A stretch of DNA of 64,000 bases from Cubamyces lactineus (GCA_022376465.1 JACDTU010000018.1:62001-126000); one strand, 5' to 3'. Counted from the stretch's first letter, positions 13,193 through 26,789 are shown. Numbers and translations are program-made. The notes: generated by a model not told the origin, from the letters alone.

Positions 13193-14503
13193 ATGCCGCC
13201 CTCGTACAGCCCGTGTCCCCGCCCCATCCTCAAACGTACCTCCGCCTCTGCCCCCGTCCCTCCCCCTCCCCAGGACGAGCCCTCGGCCTTCCTCGCCATC
13301 GACCCCTCCATCCTCTCCCCCCTCGTCCGCTTCCCTCCCCAACAAGCCCTCGCCCACACCCTCGGCTCTGCCCTCCCCTACGACCGTACCCCCATCGTCG
13401 TCACCCCAAATCGCTGCGCTCTCCCAGAGCGTGGCTGCCCTGGCCGCACTTACTCTGTCGACGACCCTGCCTCTTCTGCCATCCTCCGCAGAACCAAAAG
13501 GGCAAGCCTCAGCCCATCCAGAGGCAAGCACCTCCACCCAAGCAGGGTCAACGACTCCCTCCTCCCCCCCAGCGATGACAACGACCTCACCCCAAGGCAG
13601 AGCCCCAGGGTCGACCACTTTCCCCTTCCCCCCCTCGTCCCTGACCTCTCCTCAGAGTCTTCAGAAGAGAGTGACGGCATTGCCAGCCCCCCGCCAGAGC
13701 TGTACACAAGTGCGTAGATCCCATTCACTCTCGGTCTTATCTCGCTTATTCATTTACCTCACTTCCCCTCCTCTTCCTCTCCTTGTGGATGTGCGTTGCC
13801 TCAATCTGCAGCTTCCGCGTCCCATGGCAAAATGTCTCTCGAGCAGAGCTTCATGAACCTCTCCATCGCCGGCACCAATGCCCCCTCCTCATCTGCCCTC
13901 TCCTTCCTCCCTCACCCGCCCTCTCCTCGCGTCCGCCCCTCGACGTCTCCTACTCAGCCACCCGCGCTCGCCTGCAATTCTCCCTCCTACCTCTACTCGT
14001 ATTCCTCAAATTCAAGCAGCTCGAGTAGCAGTAGCAGTAGCAGTGCGCATCACGGCTCTAGCCACGGCTCGACGTCCCCCGTGCGTTCGCGTTCCCCTGC
14101 GTCCCCCACCCGCTCGAAACGCAAGTCCCGTCCCGCGCCTATACCCATCCCGGCTGCATCGCCCACCGCGGCGAGCCCGAGCTCGGCGTACCCGGCGTCG
14201 TCGAGCCCCACCCCGACCGCGGCTTACCCCGGCGCTCCGGCTAGCCCGGAGCGCGAGCGCAGAAGTCGCGGGAGCGACAGGGAACGCGACCGCCATGGGG
14301 ACGCCCGCAGAGAGCGCGACCACAGGGGTGAGCACCGCGAACGGAGCAGGGAACGCAGAGAGAGGGAGCGTGCGGAGCGTATGGCGAGGTATAAGAGCTT
14401 CGCCGACGCGTCGTGTCGCATGTCGTCCTCGTCTGCGGCAGCGTATAGCTCCGGCTTTGGCTTCTCGTCCGTTGAGGACTCGGGCTGCCTTGGCGGGTTC
14501 TGA
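13193..14503 (+). CDS. conserved basidiomycete protein of unknown function, two exons
   Basis: Two exons, 13193-13709 and 13812-14503, are joined by a 102-base intron with a GTGCGT donor and a CTGCAG acceptor; the frame is kept and the product has 402 residues. The N-terminus has a PRPILKR motif near residue 11 and an ALPERGCPGRTY motif near residue 80, followed by an acidic PPLVPDLSSESSEESD stretch. I recognise this layout from unnamed proteins in many basidiomycete genomes; no function is known to me. The second exon starts its conserved part at MSLEQSFMNLSI, then becomes Ser/Pro-rich with a Ser repeat near 14013-14045, and ends in an Arg/Glu/Asp-rich stretch resembling RS/RE proteins before a short Ser/Phe-rich tail. 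Such tails suggest a nuclear or RNA-bound protein, which is a guess. Existence is well supported. Confidence 0.85.
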
Positions 14504-17500
14504 GGTGCTCGATCCTGACGACGGCGAGGTGGCGGGTTGGGGCGGCGCTTGGACAGGTGTGCAATCGACCTACCGCGTGCGTCTTTTGACCCTCGACGCT
14601 CGCAAGGAGTCGAGTGGGGCTGTTCTGCGCCCTACATTCCTCTGCACCCCATCCGCCGATGTCCCGACCCCGCACCCTGCCCATCAATTGGAGAGCCCCA
14701 TGCGCGCGAGAGGAGAGAGGGCAGAGCGCGAGCAAGAAGAACGTTGAGTGCCTGCTGCAGCGCCTGAATGTTAAGTAATATCCACCTTGTACCACAACCG
14801 TATTCACGCCCTATTTCGCGCGTCCCCGTTTCCTATCTCCCGTTTCCCGTTCCCTCTCATCATTCATCATATTCGTATTCTCGTCGAGCACACACATCTC
14901 ATACCTTGTCTACGGCCACGTATCCTCATCCACACATCCATATCCTCACGTCCCGTACCTCATATCCCGTATCCTGCCTCCCGTATCCCCACAGCACGAC
15001 CCCGTCCCGTTCGTCATCCGCGCATCATCTCCGTCTCTCTCCATCCGTGATCCCACACATCACACATCCCATACCTGTCTCCGTCCTCCGTTACCGGCCT
15101 GAATGCGAGTGTCTCGAGTCTTCCCCATCCGACCCGTTCGTCCCCCTTTCGGTGATGTGACGATGATGACGACGACCCCCTCCGCTACGTGTGTCTTTCC
15201 CCGCTTTTCCTTGTGTTCTCCTCACTTTGATTTCTCACCTGGCTCCTCGTCCTCGGCCTCGTCCTTGATCAACGCATCCGTCGTCTCGTCCTCTCGGGCT
15301 AACGCACGATGTCGACGACGGCTGGACGGGATAGGGATGGTACGAAGTAGGAGGAGCCGAGGAGCCGTATTCCCCACCGTGTCCGCGTCCATACCCGTCC
15401 CCCGACCCGTGCCCGCTGTATCCTCTCCCTTCTCCCCTTCTCCCCTTCTCCCTTCTCCCCTCTCGAACGAACGAACGAACGAAACGAAACGGACTTGTCA
15501 ACCCCTCCCCCCCTCTCTGACTCTTTGACTCTCACTCTGTTCGCGCCGTCTGCGCCTGTGTCTACTTAGCTATGAGCGGTCGTAGCACCCGCTCGCAATG
15601 ACATGCTTTTCATCTTTCAAATTCTCGTGGGGATTTCTGTGGTTACTGGAATTGACATCTTGGCGGATGCACGCTCTCTAGCAATACGCAATATGCAATA
15701 TGCAATACGCAACACTGTAGCTCACTCAAGCTCAACGCTCATTGCTCACAGCTCAGGCAGGTTGTTGGGTCTTCGTGCGAGCGCGTCGGCGCGACGTCGA
15801 GATGTGTGCTCAACGTCCAGCAACATACGGTGCGTGCCTCCATCCTCTGTGCCCGTCCCGGCTCATCCGCCCATCTCCCAACAGCATCCTCTCAGCGCTC
15901 GCCATACAGTCTACACTCTACCGTCCACGGTGCCACTGCTCGAGCTCAAGCACCACTGGCACTAGGTCCTAGGTCCTACTACTAGGTACTACTACTAGGT
16001 ACTATATCACCCATCGCTCATCAGACTTCGGGAGAACCGGGCGACCTAACCGGGTCTAACGGGCTAATGGGACAAGACGGCGGGAAGGGCGGCAGGTCGT
16101 GCAGTAGCTTGCCTCGAGGCGGCCCTGTCGCCTGCGAGGCTCGCGGCAAGTCCGAGTGGCGAGGGGATCGTACATCAGAAGCTCAACCTCAGGAGCGGGA
16201 GTCGAATGGCTCGCGCCATTGCAGCGATCATGGGACGTCCGCGCGCGCGTGCAGGGACAAGCTGGACGAGCTCGAGGCCAAGCAGCGCTAGCAATGCCTC
16301 GCGATTCAAGCCATGCTCGTCGAGAGTCGACTGTTTGTGCGCGCGCATCGCGGGTGGACCGCCATTAGTCCTGCCTGAGGATGCCACTGCCAAGTGAGTC
16401 CAAGTACTGGTACCAATATACGCCGATTTACAGGATGTTCGCGATGCCCATGCGCCATGCGTGCCACACCGGGCAAATCACTTGGAAGGAGTGCCTTGAT
16501 GCTCCTTGATGTCGCTGAGGTACGCCCGCAGGGCCTCTACATCACTTGCAAGATTTCTTCTGACCTTCACAAAGCTTCAGCCCCCTGCAGCCTCCTTCAT
16601 GATAATACGATTGAGCTTGTACTCGACTCCCGCGATCCTCTCAAAGCTTCCAATTCAGTCACCCTACGAGGCTGCCGCATGGCCGCCCTCACATCCACCC
16701 CATAGCGCGTCCAAGAGGCTCACGAATTAAACGTCCACCTGCAGTGCGCCACCGAGTTCCGGAAAGTACGGCGCGGTACGCGTACGTTGGCTGAAGTGCT
16801 TTTGCAGCGACAAGTTATAGCGGAATCAACGTTGATGCGCATGCGTACTTCACACTCATGCAGGGGCCCGGGGGCGTCATAGAGGTCGGGCGGAACCTGG
16901 CCATGGAAGCCAATGAGGACACGGCCGTTTCTGCTCGCCAGGTGCTTCCCGCCGCCCCCGCCCTGATGCCAGTGATGGTGCTTCGTGCAAATTGCTTGGG
17001 AACGTGCGCGGAGGTTATGATCAAAGAGGAGAATTCTGGAGGCTGGAGTAGCTTGCTGCCGGCAGGTCGAATGCTCGTCTCATCCAGCTTCCGGAGAAAC
17101 TGGACGAGATGAGCATTGTACGTCTCCATTAACGCGTCGGGCTTTGATATCTTTGCACCAGCTTGAGCTTCACACAGGTATTTGCACTGTTGGACTGAGA
17201 GCACGAGCCCAAGGCTTCAACCCAAACCCGTCCCCACACTGACGGCCGGAGAAAGCATTCCGCCCTATTCACCTCCACAAAGAAATCTATGACAGATCGA
17301 TGAATCGACGATGATGCACGATGTACGATGACGGACTTTTCTCCTTTTTTCTCCCCTATTCTGCCCCTTTCTCCGGATTCTCCAAATTTTCCCCACATAT
17401 ACGGCATACCTCCTCATACCTCCCACCTTACGACACGTCTTCTGCAAAAAAGACTGCATTATGACGCGCGCACGCAAATTTACTGCGTACATAGTCGATC

Positions 17501-20500
17501 GGGCACCCCAGGAACGCGTCGATGTGCGATGGTATGGGTGAGCCGTTCATGCGCCCGACGCCCCCTCGCGTTCCCGACGTTCCCCGCGTTCCGGAGGACG
17601 AGTTGGGTCTGGCGCTCCGCGTTGCGCGATGAGCCAACGTTCATCCGGGGAGATGACGTCGGAGTCCGGGAGGATCTCATCTTTCACCTCTGGCTGCAAG
17701 CTCGCGTTTTCTCTACTCGATTGACTTTGACTTGTCGAGAACCACTCGAATCCTGCTCCGGTGAGTCAAGGTTCAAGACGCGGCCACCACCAGCTTGCAT
17801 GGCCTGTGGCAGTCGCGCTCGGCCCTACTCCTTGCACACTCACGACAATGCATCGATGTCTGCCCGGGTATGTGATGGACCACCACCATGTTGACGTGCG
17901 CTCTGCTGCACATGCAGCGTGACGACACGCAAGGCCGTGCGTATTCCTTCACTATTGTGATCCGGAGCTCTAACGGAGGCGAGGGCTATTCGAGGGCGAC
18001 CGCGACCTCCTCGCGCGGGGGCCTCGTGGCTCGCTCGTGTCTCATCCGTGTTTCGTTTGAACTCTCGTACCCGTTGTGGACTGAAGGTTCTCGGACATTG
18101 GTGAAAGGTACGTTGCCCACATCCCTGTGCACGCCGGCACATCGCTGAACAATGAGTTCTTGCAACAAGTCCGTGTAGAGCACTCGAGCCTCCCGAGATA
18201 CCATCAGTCCGACGGACTCCGACTTGGTCATATACAGTGTGCTCTCGACAGTGTCGGCACGGATATGCTCGGAGTGATTCAAGACGCGATAACGTGACCT
18301 CCATGTACGGTCAGCCTTCTTTCCTCCTTGTGGCCCTACTCCAAGGTACTGTATAGTCCGACGACACGTCGTCGAACGACTCGTGGCAATTACCGCACCG
18401 CCGGTCCTACACCATTGACCTTCTACGGTTGGCTTGGCGGAGCGCGTCATTGCAGTGCTCTATCTGCATACGCACTTAGGACGATCCACGAGTACGAAAG
18501 CCGGTGCCGCACGGACGGCAATTCGTTCGTGTCAACTCATCTCACATCCTTCTAATTCATAGGTTGTAATGTCCCTCGCGCAGCGACACCTTCGACGTCA
18601 CCTACATTTGTGTATCATACGCCCCAACACCCTGCTGCGAACACTCACGCTGAAACGCGTCACCACTGCTCTCGCCACCCGCCCATGTTCGCAGCTCGGA
18701 CCGAACCTCCTGCGCCACGACGACGCCTCCGTCGCGCGTATGGCAAGAGGGGCCCTCTCCGGTTACCTACAGCGACATCACGGTTCTTCGTTCCCGCTCC
18801 ACTGTGAATCACGTTCGAAGGACCAGTGTTTATCAATCTCGCCTTGGATCTTCGGCGACTTCCCCGTATAGTGCACTCTCCTCTCCTTTCCCTCGCCAGA
18901 ATTCATGCATGTTCTTCTCCCGACCACCCGAGGTGCCAAGGGCAGCTGGGAAAGACACGCGAGCCACTGTGCACTAATTCGCAAGTCCACCAGCCCCAAG
19001 GCCACGAAGCTCGAGAGAACGCGCAGCACCGAACTCGAAGCGTCTCCTTTGCATGGACGACAGCCCGGGGGCCAAGCTCCACTCAAGTTCGCCGTTCCCC
19101 TTCCCTCTCGAGCTGCTGCTCTTCGCATTCTCGTCGCCTAGATACCCACATGCGTTCGCGCGCGAATGTGCGGCAAGCCCCTGGTGCCACTGCGTCACCG
19201 CTGTCCGTCGATGCTTCTCCCGCGCATTCATTCCCGGACGACCTGCCCGTCCTCCGGATGCGATCCCCTCCCCCAGGGCTTACTGCTGCGACAGCATCAG
19301 CATCGACTGAGGAGGACGCTATTGGTGAGTGCAGACGTGCGAGCGAGCGAGGAGGTGCGATCACGCACCCCGGAGAACGGCCGTCCGTCCCGGTATGGGT
19401 CTTCTTGAGGCTACCAACCTCCCACTGCCGACAGACACATCTCTCGCAGCTGACTACATGACCGTTCCCTTTCTCACATCAAGAGCGCACAGTGGAGCCG
19501 GGGCATTGAATCCCAGGGTATCGCGGGGTACAGGGCCGAGTCTCCGTGTACGCCGCTTTGCGTTTGCGTGTCCACGCAGTATCGCCGTAGGGACTGTCAT
19601 GCCGCAGCTGCTACGTGTACGTGTACTCTCAGCTCTCCCAGGTGCCAAATGTACGCTGCGTCCTGCAATTATGGACTACGACATCAGCTGATTGCACTCC
19701 TTGTCAGTGATGACGCCACAACGACCCACACGACGCGGACAGGTCGAACAAAGTTGTCCACAGTTCGGCACGTACGACCCGTCCCTCCGAAGGCGGACGC
19801 TGAGCGCTCTGTCTACGGATAGCTGCTCCCGTGCGTCCTATCACAGAGTGTACACCGCTGGTCTTTTCAGATCTCGTCTCATGACATCTCTACGCCAGTA
19901 GCCACGGATGCTCGCCTAGCCGCGCGTCTGCTTCGGAGCCTCTGCCGAGTCCCTCTCAGTGCCAGTGGAGATGTGTCACGAGGGGTGTCTTGTTTATCAT
20001 CGCTCTGATTTATCCTCCCGCAATCCCTGGAAGAGAAGCGTATCGAGTGGTCATTTGGCGCAGGTGATGGTCTCACCTACGCGCGACGTTGTGAGCGTGT
20101 GTAAAGCGTAACCCTGGCTGTCAAAACTGGGAAACGCAAACTGACGATATCAGGTGTACGGCTCTACCGTACCTCGAACGCCTGCTTGAAGAATCCCATG
20201 GCTTCGCCCATTGAGGCTGTGGCTGCCGTGCGCGGAGCGGAGGAGAGGACTGGGAAACGCGGTCACATGATGCTCTCGATACAGGCGCTCAAACCAAGTC
20301 TCGCAGTCGCCTCATCGGTTTCAATGCTTCTACCAACCCAGACCAAACCCTCCATAAACAACATCGTCGTTTGCAGCTGCAGTACTCAAGTGCTAGTCGC
20401 AGTATGCAATGACTAACAGTAGCCCAATCGCTGCTTGACGGCCAGGTGGCCGGCCTGAGGAGCTATCGCCATCGACGGAGGACACGACCCCAAATGACAC

Positions 20501-23500
20501 GATACACTGTGCCACTGTGGCAGTGGCCGATACTCGCACACGGTATGCAGGTACCCGGAATGGAAAGCACCACTCTAACCAAGAAGCGACAGCATTGCGT
20601 CGTGCGAAGGTGTTCTCTGAATCGTGCAACCTGTGGGCGCTCAGGCTGACATACTGCCAGGTGATCCGCGACAAACTCTCAGAACGAGTGTCCCCAGAAG
20701 CGTAGAGGTAAGTACTCGCATTTCGATGTCAGCGGAACACGAAGCCCGAGGTGCATGGATCTTGGGCAGAGTCCCTGTAAATGTTTGAACGCTGTCTAGC
20801 CGGAAACTAAGGAGATTTTCCCCGAGAAGCTCTCGCCGCCGGCATGGACGACCGAGTCTCATATCTCTGCCAATATATCCACTTATCTTCTCCCAACTCT
20901 GGACCACTCACTTCCTCTGACGACTTTTCGCGTCCGCCCACGGACCCGTCTTCCGACTCTCGCCGATCCGAGGTCATGGCCTTATCACTGGCGTCCGCGG
21001 CGACGGCGCGACGCTCGCCATCCCGAGTTCATCCATCGTACAACCTCTCGGACCCGCTACGGGACGCGGTCCGACTTCGTCGACCCTGCCTACCTGCTAT
21101 GGTCCTCTTCGCTAATCTTCAGGCTGCTTCGTCGATCGCGAGGTGTCGTTCAAGCGTATAGTTTCATATGCAAGCCTTTCGAACCTCGACCTCGGCACCA
21201 GTCGGTCTTTATCCCTTTGCGAGCCAAAGGACTACCGTACGCGTACGTGATGGTGCTTCGCGTCCTTCTGCAGGGCTGTACGTGCGTCATCTCTAACATG
21301 TTCGCGCCGTCTAGCCGATAGATTGCCAGCTCCTGGGCTTGGCGGCTCTTCGGGTCCGTCATGTCAGCTCGTTCATGATGCATGATTTCCAAAGCATCTA
21401 CGACGTGTCGGTTCTTCGGCAAGCACGGTACGCCGAGTTCATATAGGAATCTGTGGACTATCCGCATGAATGCTTGGCACAGTCCGCGGTCATGGAAGGG
21501 CGCGGGAGCAGAGTCGACACCGGACTCGCGTCCGGCGCGTCCTTCGAGGCAGTGGGAATGCTCCGACACGCATCTCATGTCGCCCAGGCTACTTGGCACA
21601 ACGTCCAACTCAGCAATCCAGGGCCAATATCCAGGTCTTCTCAGCATTAGCACCCGCTCCCGGTCTCGCAAGCCGACACCTTCCAGTGAAGCTACCCGTT
21701 GGGGCTATATGCTATCCGTACGCACCTCATCTAACCCGCTCCGTACAACATCCGAGTGCCAATATGACTAGATCCTCGGTGCATGGCCGGCTGCCCGCCA
21801 ACCGTCCCAGACGATACTTCCCCGAGTGCCTGGCGGGAGCGGGAGTGAAGAAAGTGAACGAACGTTGGACTCTCGTAGCCTCGTGGTTGGACCCACACCC
21901 GTTCAATCCGGTCCGAGTTCTCCCTGGGCTTTCGTGGAAGCATCCTAAGAGAAAGTGCCCAAAACGTCGGTCTCTCTCATGACGCCAATCTCGTTGATGG
22001 CGTCACTGCAGGGCGACAACTGTGTCATCCTGGGCAAGCGAGCTCAGGCCAGTACGGGTACTCTATGCTGTCTACCCGAGAGCATCCATCTCGGAAGTTG
22101 AAGCCGCATATAGCCATGACCAGTACCTGCGGCCCCACGGCGCCCGGCAGCCTGTGCTGCAAGGTTTACGTTCGCACTGGTAGGTTCATGTCCGCCCGCC
22201 AGCGCAAGTGGGCCACGCCGGAGCGTCTTATTGTCCGCGATCGTCGCGAGCTCTCCGGTGACCCAAAGTCCGAGTCCCAGTCCGAGTCCGAGGTCGGTGG
22301 CACATTCCACACGCACTGCCTGTCGGTCGACGATCGTCCGTCCATTCAATACACACCGTTCGTCTCGCTCGAGAAGGCCTCTTTCTATTCTGGATACGTG
22401 TCCACCAATCAGGGAACAAAATAGACATGACGAGCTCGATCGTCCGCGCTTCTCTCGGCGTCCCCTGTCCCTCGTGCGCTTCTTTACGTACCTGCCTTCT
22501 GCTCCCGCTTAGCTCCCTCTGGCATTCCCTCTTCCTTCCTCACACTCCTCCTCTCGCGCTACGACGCCGTTCCTTGCGTCGGTATTCATCTACTTATGTT
22601 CTCATGATATACTGCTCACCGTCCCATGGGGTATTTTTAAGGATCTCCTGTGTAATATCCGACAATCGCGAGTATGGTGCTCTCCTGTGGGATGATGCAA
22701 ATTCGCCATTCAAGCCACGCGCTACCACGCATACGTCTCCCTCTTCGTCTGGTTTCCTCGAGTCCAGGCGAAGCTGGAATCACGTTTGTACGCAATCCTA
22801 GGACTGATGTTCTATTCAACGCTATGCGCCTAACGCAATTCTGAAGAATGATCTACGCTCACATAGAGCTATAGAATGTTGCAACATCGAGTCGGCGCGT
22901 AACGTCAACGTTCCAGCCACCGGACTCGTTCGAGATTCCGGAGATGTACGTACTCCATCTAGACCAATGCTTATCTCCTGCGTTCCAGAAACCCAAGCTC
23001 GCACTGTCGACAGGCACACCGCATGCGCACGCGCCTTCTATTTTCCTCGACTGACGAAAGTGCACGTACTCCCGCCCCAGAGAAGACGGGCGTGGAAGCC
23101 AACTCATGCATCTGGTATATGCGCTTGTCTCAACGCGCCTACATGATAGCGTTCCAACGCCTCCAGGCGTCCCATCGAAGCAGAACCCACCGTCCATCCG
23201 TCCACCGACGACTTCCCTACCACACGCGCGTGCCGTCACCCGCAGAGAGCAGCTCCACCCAGACTCAATGCGCGTGGACAAAACGTTCGTGCACGAACGA
23301 CGACGACTCGGAAGCACACAGAGGCACACACACGCCCGTCCCAGCCTGAGCCAGCCTCGACCACATCTTCGCCTCCGGCCCTCAGCCTCGTGCCGTATAT
23401 TCACTTAGGCGTCCGAGGACGCCACATGCCTCTTCGCGCGCTGTGTACGCCCTCGTCTCGCAGGCACGTACTGCCCTCTGTCGAGACTCGAGGACTTTCT

Positions 23501-23861
23501 CACTGCCGCTTTAGAACGCTGCGTGCAATTCCATGGCCGGCTTATCAGCCTCGGCTACCAATGGGCAAGGCGGTTCCTAAAAATTGAGCATTTTGTGCCT
23601 TTCTACGCCTCGATGCGCTCTGTCGTGTGCGCATAACGTTATACGTTGATGCGTTCTCTCGCGTTTCATTATAGGTGTGGACTTGGACTGACCACCATGT
23701 GATGGCAGCGTGTTTTGTGCGTGTGGACGGAGATAAGCTATGTGCCACCACAAATGTGCAATTGACACTGCGTGGACTTTAGGTTGCTCAATGGATGGCT
23801 GCGATGAGGCAGTCTTCATAGTAATACCCAAAAATCGCTGCAGCTCCAGAGCAAAAGGAAG
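14504..23861. other. long interval without a convincing gene
   Basis: From the stop codon at 14503 to the tRNA at 23862 I find no gene I can name. 14.8-15.6 kb is strongly pyrimidine-biased and may hold the 3' untranslated region of the preceding gene. Scattered protein-like stretches exist on the minus strand near 16.8-17.2 kb and 18.1-18.4 kb and on the plus strand near 20.8-22.4 kb, but each breaks after 60-150 codons and both strands are equally open. They could be relics of old genes or transposons. Simple repeats include GAAC units near 15.47 kb and CTAGGTACTA words near 15.97 kb. Confidence 0.5.
15469..15490. repeat. GAAC microsatellite
   Basis: About four tandem GAAC units followed by GAAAC variants, just after a run of CTTCTCCC words at 15418-15460. 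Confidence 0.7.
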
Positions 23862-23945
23862 CTCTCTGTCGGGGAGTCGAACCCCGCTTTCGCGCGGCCA
23901 TTGAAGCATGACAGGCGCGTGTACTAACCGATATACTAACAGAGA
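23862..23945 (-). tRNA. tRNA-Asp (anticodon GTC) with a 12-base intron
   Basis: On the minus strand the seven-base acceptor arms TCTCTGT and ACAGAGA pair, with G as discriminator base at 23862. The D arm begins TAGTATA, the T arm is CGGGG-TTCGACT-CCCCG, and the anticodon stem is CGCGC/GCGCG around a CTGTCA loop with anticodon GTC. Thirteen bases lie between position 37 and the 3' anticodon stem, so an intron of about 12 bases sits at the canonical site after position 37. A TTTT run directly downstream on the minus strand (around 23854-23857) can stop RNA polymerase III. The G discriminator agrees with tRNA-Asp. Confidence 0.93.
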
Positions 23946-24225
23946 GTTGTTAACTGCTCCTTACTATAAGACATGTTGTTATGTCGTGATCAGCCGGAGT
24001 GCCTCCAAATATCAAGAAATCCGTCAGGCAACGTCCGACAAATAGTACACATTATACGACAGCGTAGCATTCCAAGAAACCGTTCCAGAGGACGCACCCT
24101 CCATCAAACAAAGATATGAGTGGGAGGCCCAGGTGCCTCCCTAGCCATCCGCTAGAAATCGCCCGTCCTTCCTCCCATCCTTCCTGTGTGCCATGCACAC
24201 CCTACTGCCATCGAGCCTCAACCTA
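23946..24225. other. short intergenic stretch after BTN1
   Basis: It lies between the tRNA-Asp gene and the stop codon of BTN1 and must include the 3' untranslated region of BTN1. No other feature is seen. Confidence 0.6.
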
Positions 24226-26367
24226 CTAGAGGCTCTGGCAGAACAGCTTCCCGCGCGCGACCTGCACCCGGCAAAGCTCGATCTCGGTCGGGACCGCGAC
24301 GAGGGAGGCCATGAGGATGCCAGCCGAGTCCGCGAGCCCAATCGAGCCGATCTTGAACTCGCGCTCCTGCTTCGCGCGCTCGGCGTCGGTCCCTGGGTCG
24401 TCGTGCTTCTCTTGGTTGATGCGGTAGAACACATTCACACTAGCGCGGCAAAGGGTAGGATACCGATCAGCGCCTCCGATGAGGGCGGGTGAGAGAGGGG
24501 GAGAGGACGCACTATGCGAGCCCGCCGCAGATGCCCTCGATGGCGATGAGCAGGAAGACGAACGCGAAGCTCCATCCCTCGCGCGCGTCGCTGTCCCCGA
24601 AGATGCCGACCGCGGACTCGAACGCGAGCGTGCTCAGGATGACGCCCTGCACGATCGCGGGCAACGACAGCAAGCGACCAGGCAGAGGGGGGAGCCCGAG
24701 GGAGATGGAGGAGCGCGAGAGGAAGACAGTGCTCTGATAGACGAGCTGTTGGGATAGCGCTTAGCATCGTGCGAGACGAGGATGACGCATGCTCTCAAGA
24801 CATACCTGCCAAAGAGGGTAGTAGTCTCGGATAGAGTGAATGAGCAGGCTCATGAACCAGTGTGACTCGCGCGTCGGGACGGGGTATACTAGCGTAGGTG
24901 AAATTCCCTGAGGAAGGTCAGAACAACGGTAGCGTGTCGCGAAAGCGTAACTAGCCCACCTGGTTGATGGTGTACTCAAACTGGGTCGTGCATCAGTTCC
25001 ATTAGCGTTGGCAACGGTCGCGTCGGGCAGGAGTAACTCACTAGATAGACACAAACTATTGTCTTGACAGTCAGTCACCGTGAGCATACGAGACTGGACG
25101 ATGACGACTCACATAGGGGAAGCATGTACTTCGTGAGCATGGGCTTTGCAAGCCTCCACTTATCCTCCATCGAGAGGGCAATGGGGGCTTTCACAACCGC
25201 CTCAGGCTCTGTGATTGACACAACGTCTTCCTCCTCACCGCGTGGCAAAGGAGTATATGACGCCGTCATAGGGGCGTTGTCGAAATCGTCTTCCTCTGCC
25301 ACGGAGAAGTCTCTTCCTACGAATCTGTCTGGTCGGGGCAAAATAAAGAAATAGGTGATGGGTATTATGAACGGGAGTATCTGTCAGTAGCAGTGAGCGC
25401 AGTTCACCATGTCGTCAGTTACGCAAGGGACCTACAGAGGAAAGGCCGACGCCGAGCCGAACACCCAATCCTCTGAGTTCCCACCATAGGAATGCGCCTA
25501 CGAGGCCTGCACCTCCGGTTCCTGAGGCAAAATACCTGGCATGAACGCATGAGAGGTCGCGAATCTCTCAAACGTGTGAGTGACCGCTTACCCTACACTG
25601 TGACCTGCAACGGACGGTGGATGGTACCGCGTAGACAGTTGCAGGAAAGTCAACTCGCCCAATCCTGCGCGTCGCTTCAGCAATCCACTGCGCGCGTTCG
25701 TGTGGATTCTTGCTCACCAGACGAAAAGGACGCAAGACATATACCCAGCAAACGCATCGAAAGGGTATCGAAGAGCGCCACAACGAGCATCCCACATACG
25801 CTGCACGCGGTACAGCCGATGAGACGGCGCGCGTAGCGTATCCGTCCCTTGAGGAGGTATGGCCATCCGAGCTTCGCGACAAGTGCGGGGAAGATGTTGC
25901 AGAATGCAATGATGCCTTTCGGCGTGGACGGCGGGACGAGGTCGAGCGCAGCGGAGAGGATGATCACGTAGAGCACTAGAGCATAGAGCTTCGCATCTTG
26001 CCACTACTTTTGAGCTGAGGACGAGAGAAACTCACCATTGTTGATCAACCCGAAGAGAAAGAACGACAACCCAAGTCTGACTAGCAGCACCCGAGACTCT
26101 GTTCCAAGCCAGTCAGCACAGCAGACGCGAAGCAGCGGTTCGCACGTTACAGCAATTGACCGGCTCAGGCATCGTCATCCGATGGCTGGCCTGAGAAGCC
26201 CTCCAGGAAGTCTCGGCTAGGTATACTATTCATTCTGCTTCGCGGTTCGGCGGCTTACCTGGATTGCGAGCATAGACATGTGGGGCATCCTCGCCTGACA
26301 GCAAGGTGGCTGCTTCAAGCTCCTCGTCTTCATCCCTATGGGGCTCGCCGCCACCAGAGCGAGACAT
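24226..26367 (-). CDS. BTN1: Btn1/CLN3 (battenin) vacuolar/lysosomal membrane protein, 11 exons
   Basis: The exons on the minus strand are 26367-26259, 26098-26036, 25975-25718, 25664-25592, 25535-25436, 25380-25113, 25055-25042, 24980-24960, 24907-24806, 24745-24513 and 24439-24226. All introns are GT..AG, the phases agree throughout, and the product has 477 residues, close to the usual 400-480. Family hallmarks are visible: an LSAALDLV helix early, the FASGTGGAGLVG loop, FEYTINQG in the second half and a C-terminal FYRINQE segment after a long hydrophobic helix. A cytoplasmic acidic loop lies between residues of about 215 and 285. The first 37 residues are acidic and contain an EELEAATLL stretch that resembles a vacuolar sorting motif. 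CLN3/Btn1 is a multi-spanning protein of the vacuole or lysosome that influences vacuolar pH and glycerophosphodiester and arginine handling. Two exons are very small (14 and 21 nt). Confidence in the family is very high. Confidence 0.95.
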
Positions 26368-26789
26368 CAGCTAGACTGAGCGTGGCCTCGTACACGATGG
26401 GTGCGATTGGCGGCCTATTCAGCTGGACGCCTTGATGACCCGAGTGAACCAGGGTGAACAGAACAGATAGCAGGTCGCAAGGTGATAGTTCTAATTTCTC
26501 TATAACGCAGAATGGCTGCCCAGGAGTCAGAGTAAGGAAACGCTGGTGAAGGGAACGTGCAAGAGGTGGCGGTATCGCCTACTTATTTCGCGAGCACTGG
26601 TGATGAAGCGCTCATGGGACCTGCGGACCGGTGAGCTTGTATAGCACGCAGAAAAGAGGCTGAGCGGCGACCGAATACCCCTCCAACGTGGAGATGATCA
26701 CCTTCGAAAGCCTTCAAAGGGTACCTTTAGATGAAACGAGACATACCTCAGGTCGTCTCGTTTACATTCCGTTCTTAGCGATCAAAAAG
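26368..26789. promoter_or_regulatory. BTN1 upstream region
   Basis: This 422-base stretch separates the BTN1 start codon from the tRNA-Pro gene and should contain the BTN1 promoter. I see no clear TATA box or other site. Confidence 0.4.

Noticed and set aside
13121..13618. 165-codon minus-strand Gly/Glu-rich frame
   Set aside because: It is the shadow of the GC-rich first exon of the real plus-strand gene.
16815..17204. Protein-like minus-strand stretch (SVQQCKYLCEAQAG, LVQFLRKLDE)
   Set aside because: It looks coherent for about 60 residues but breaks on both sides, and I can attach no family or introns to it. It may be a relic.
17986..18450. Minus-strand frame with SEHIRADTVESTLYM and EARVLYTDLLQELI
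   Set aside because: The strand opposite is equally open and there is no continuation into a gene. I judged it insufficient.
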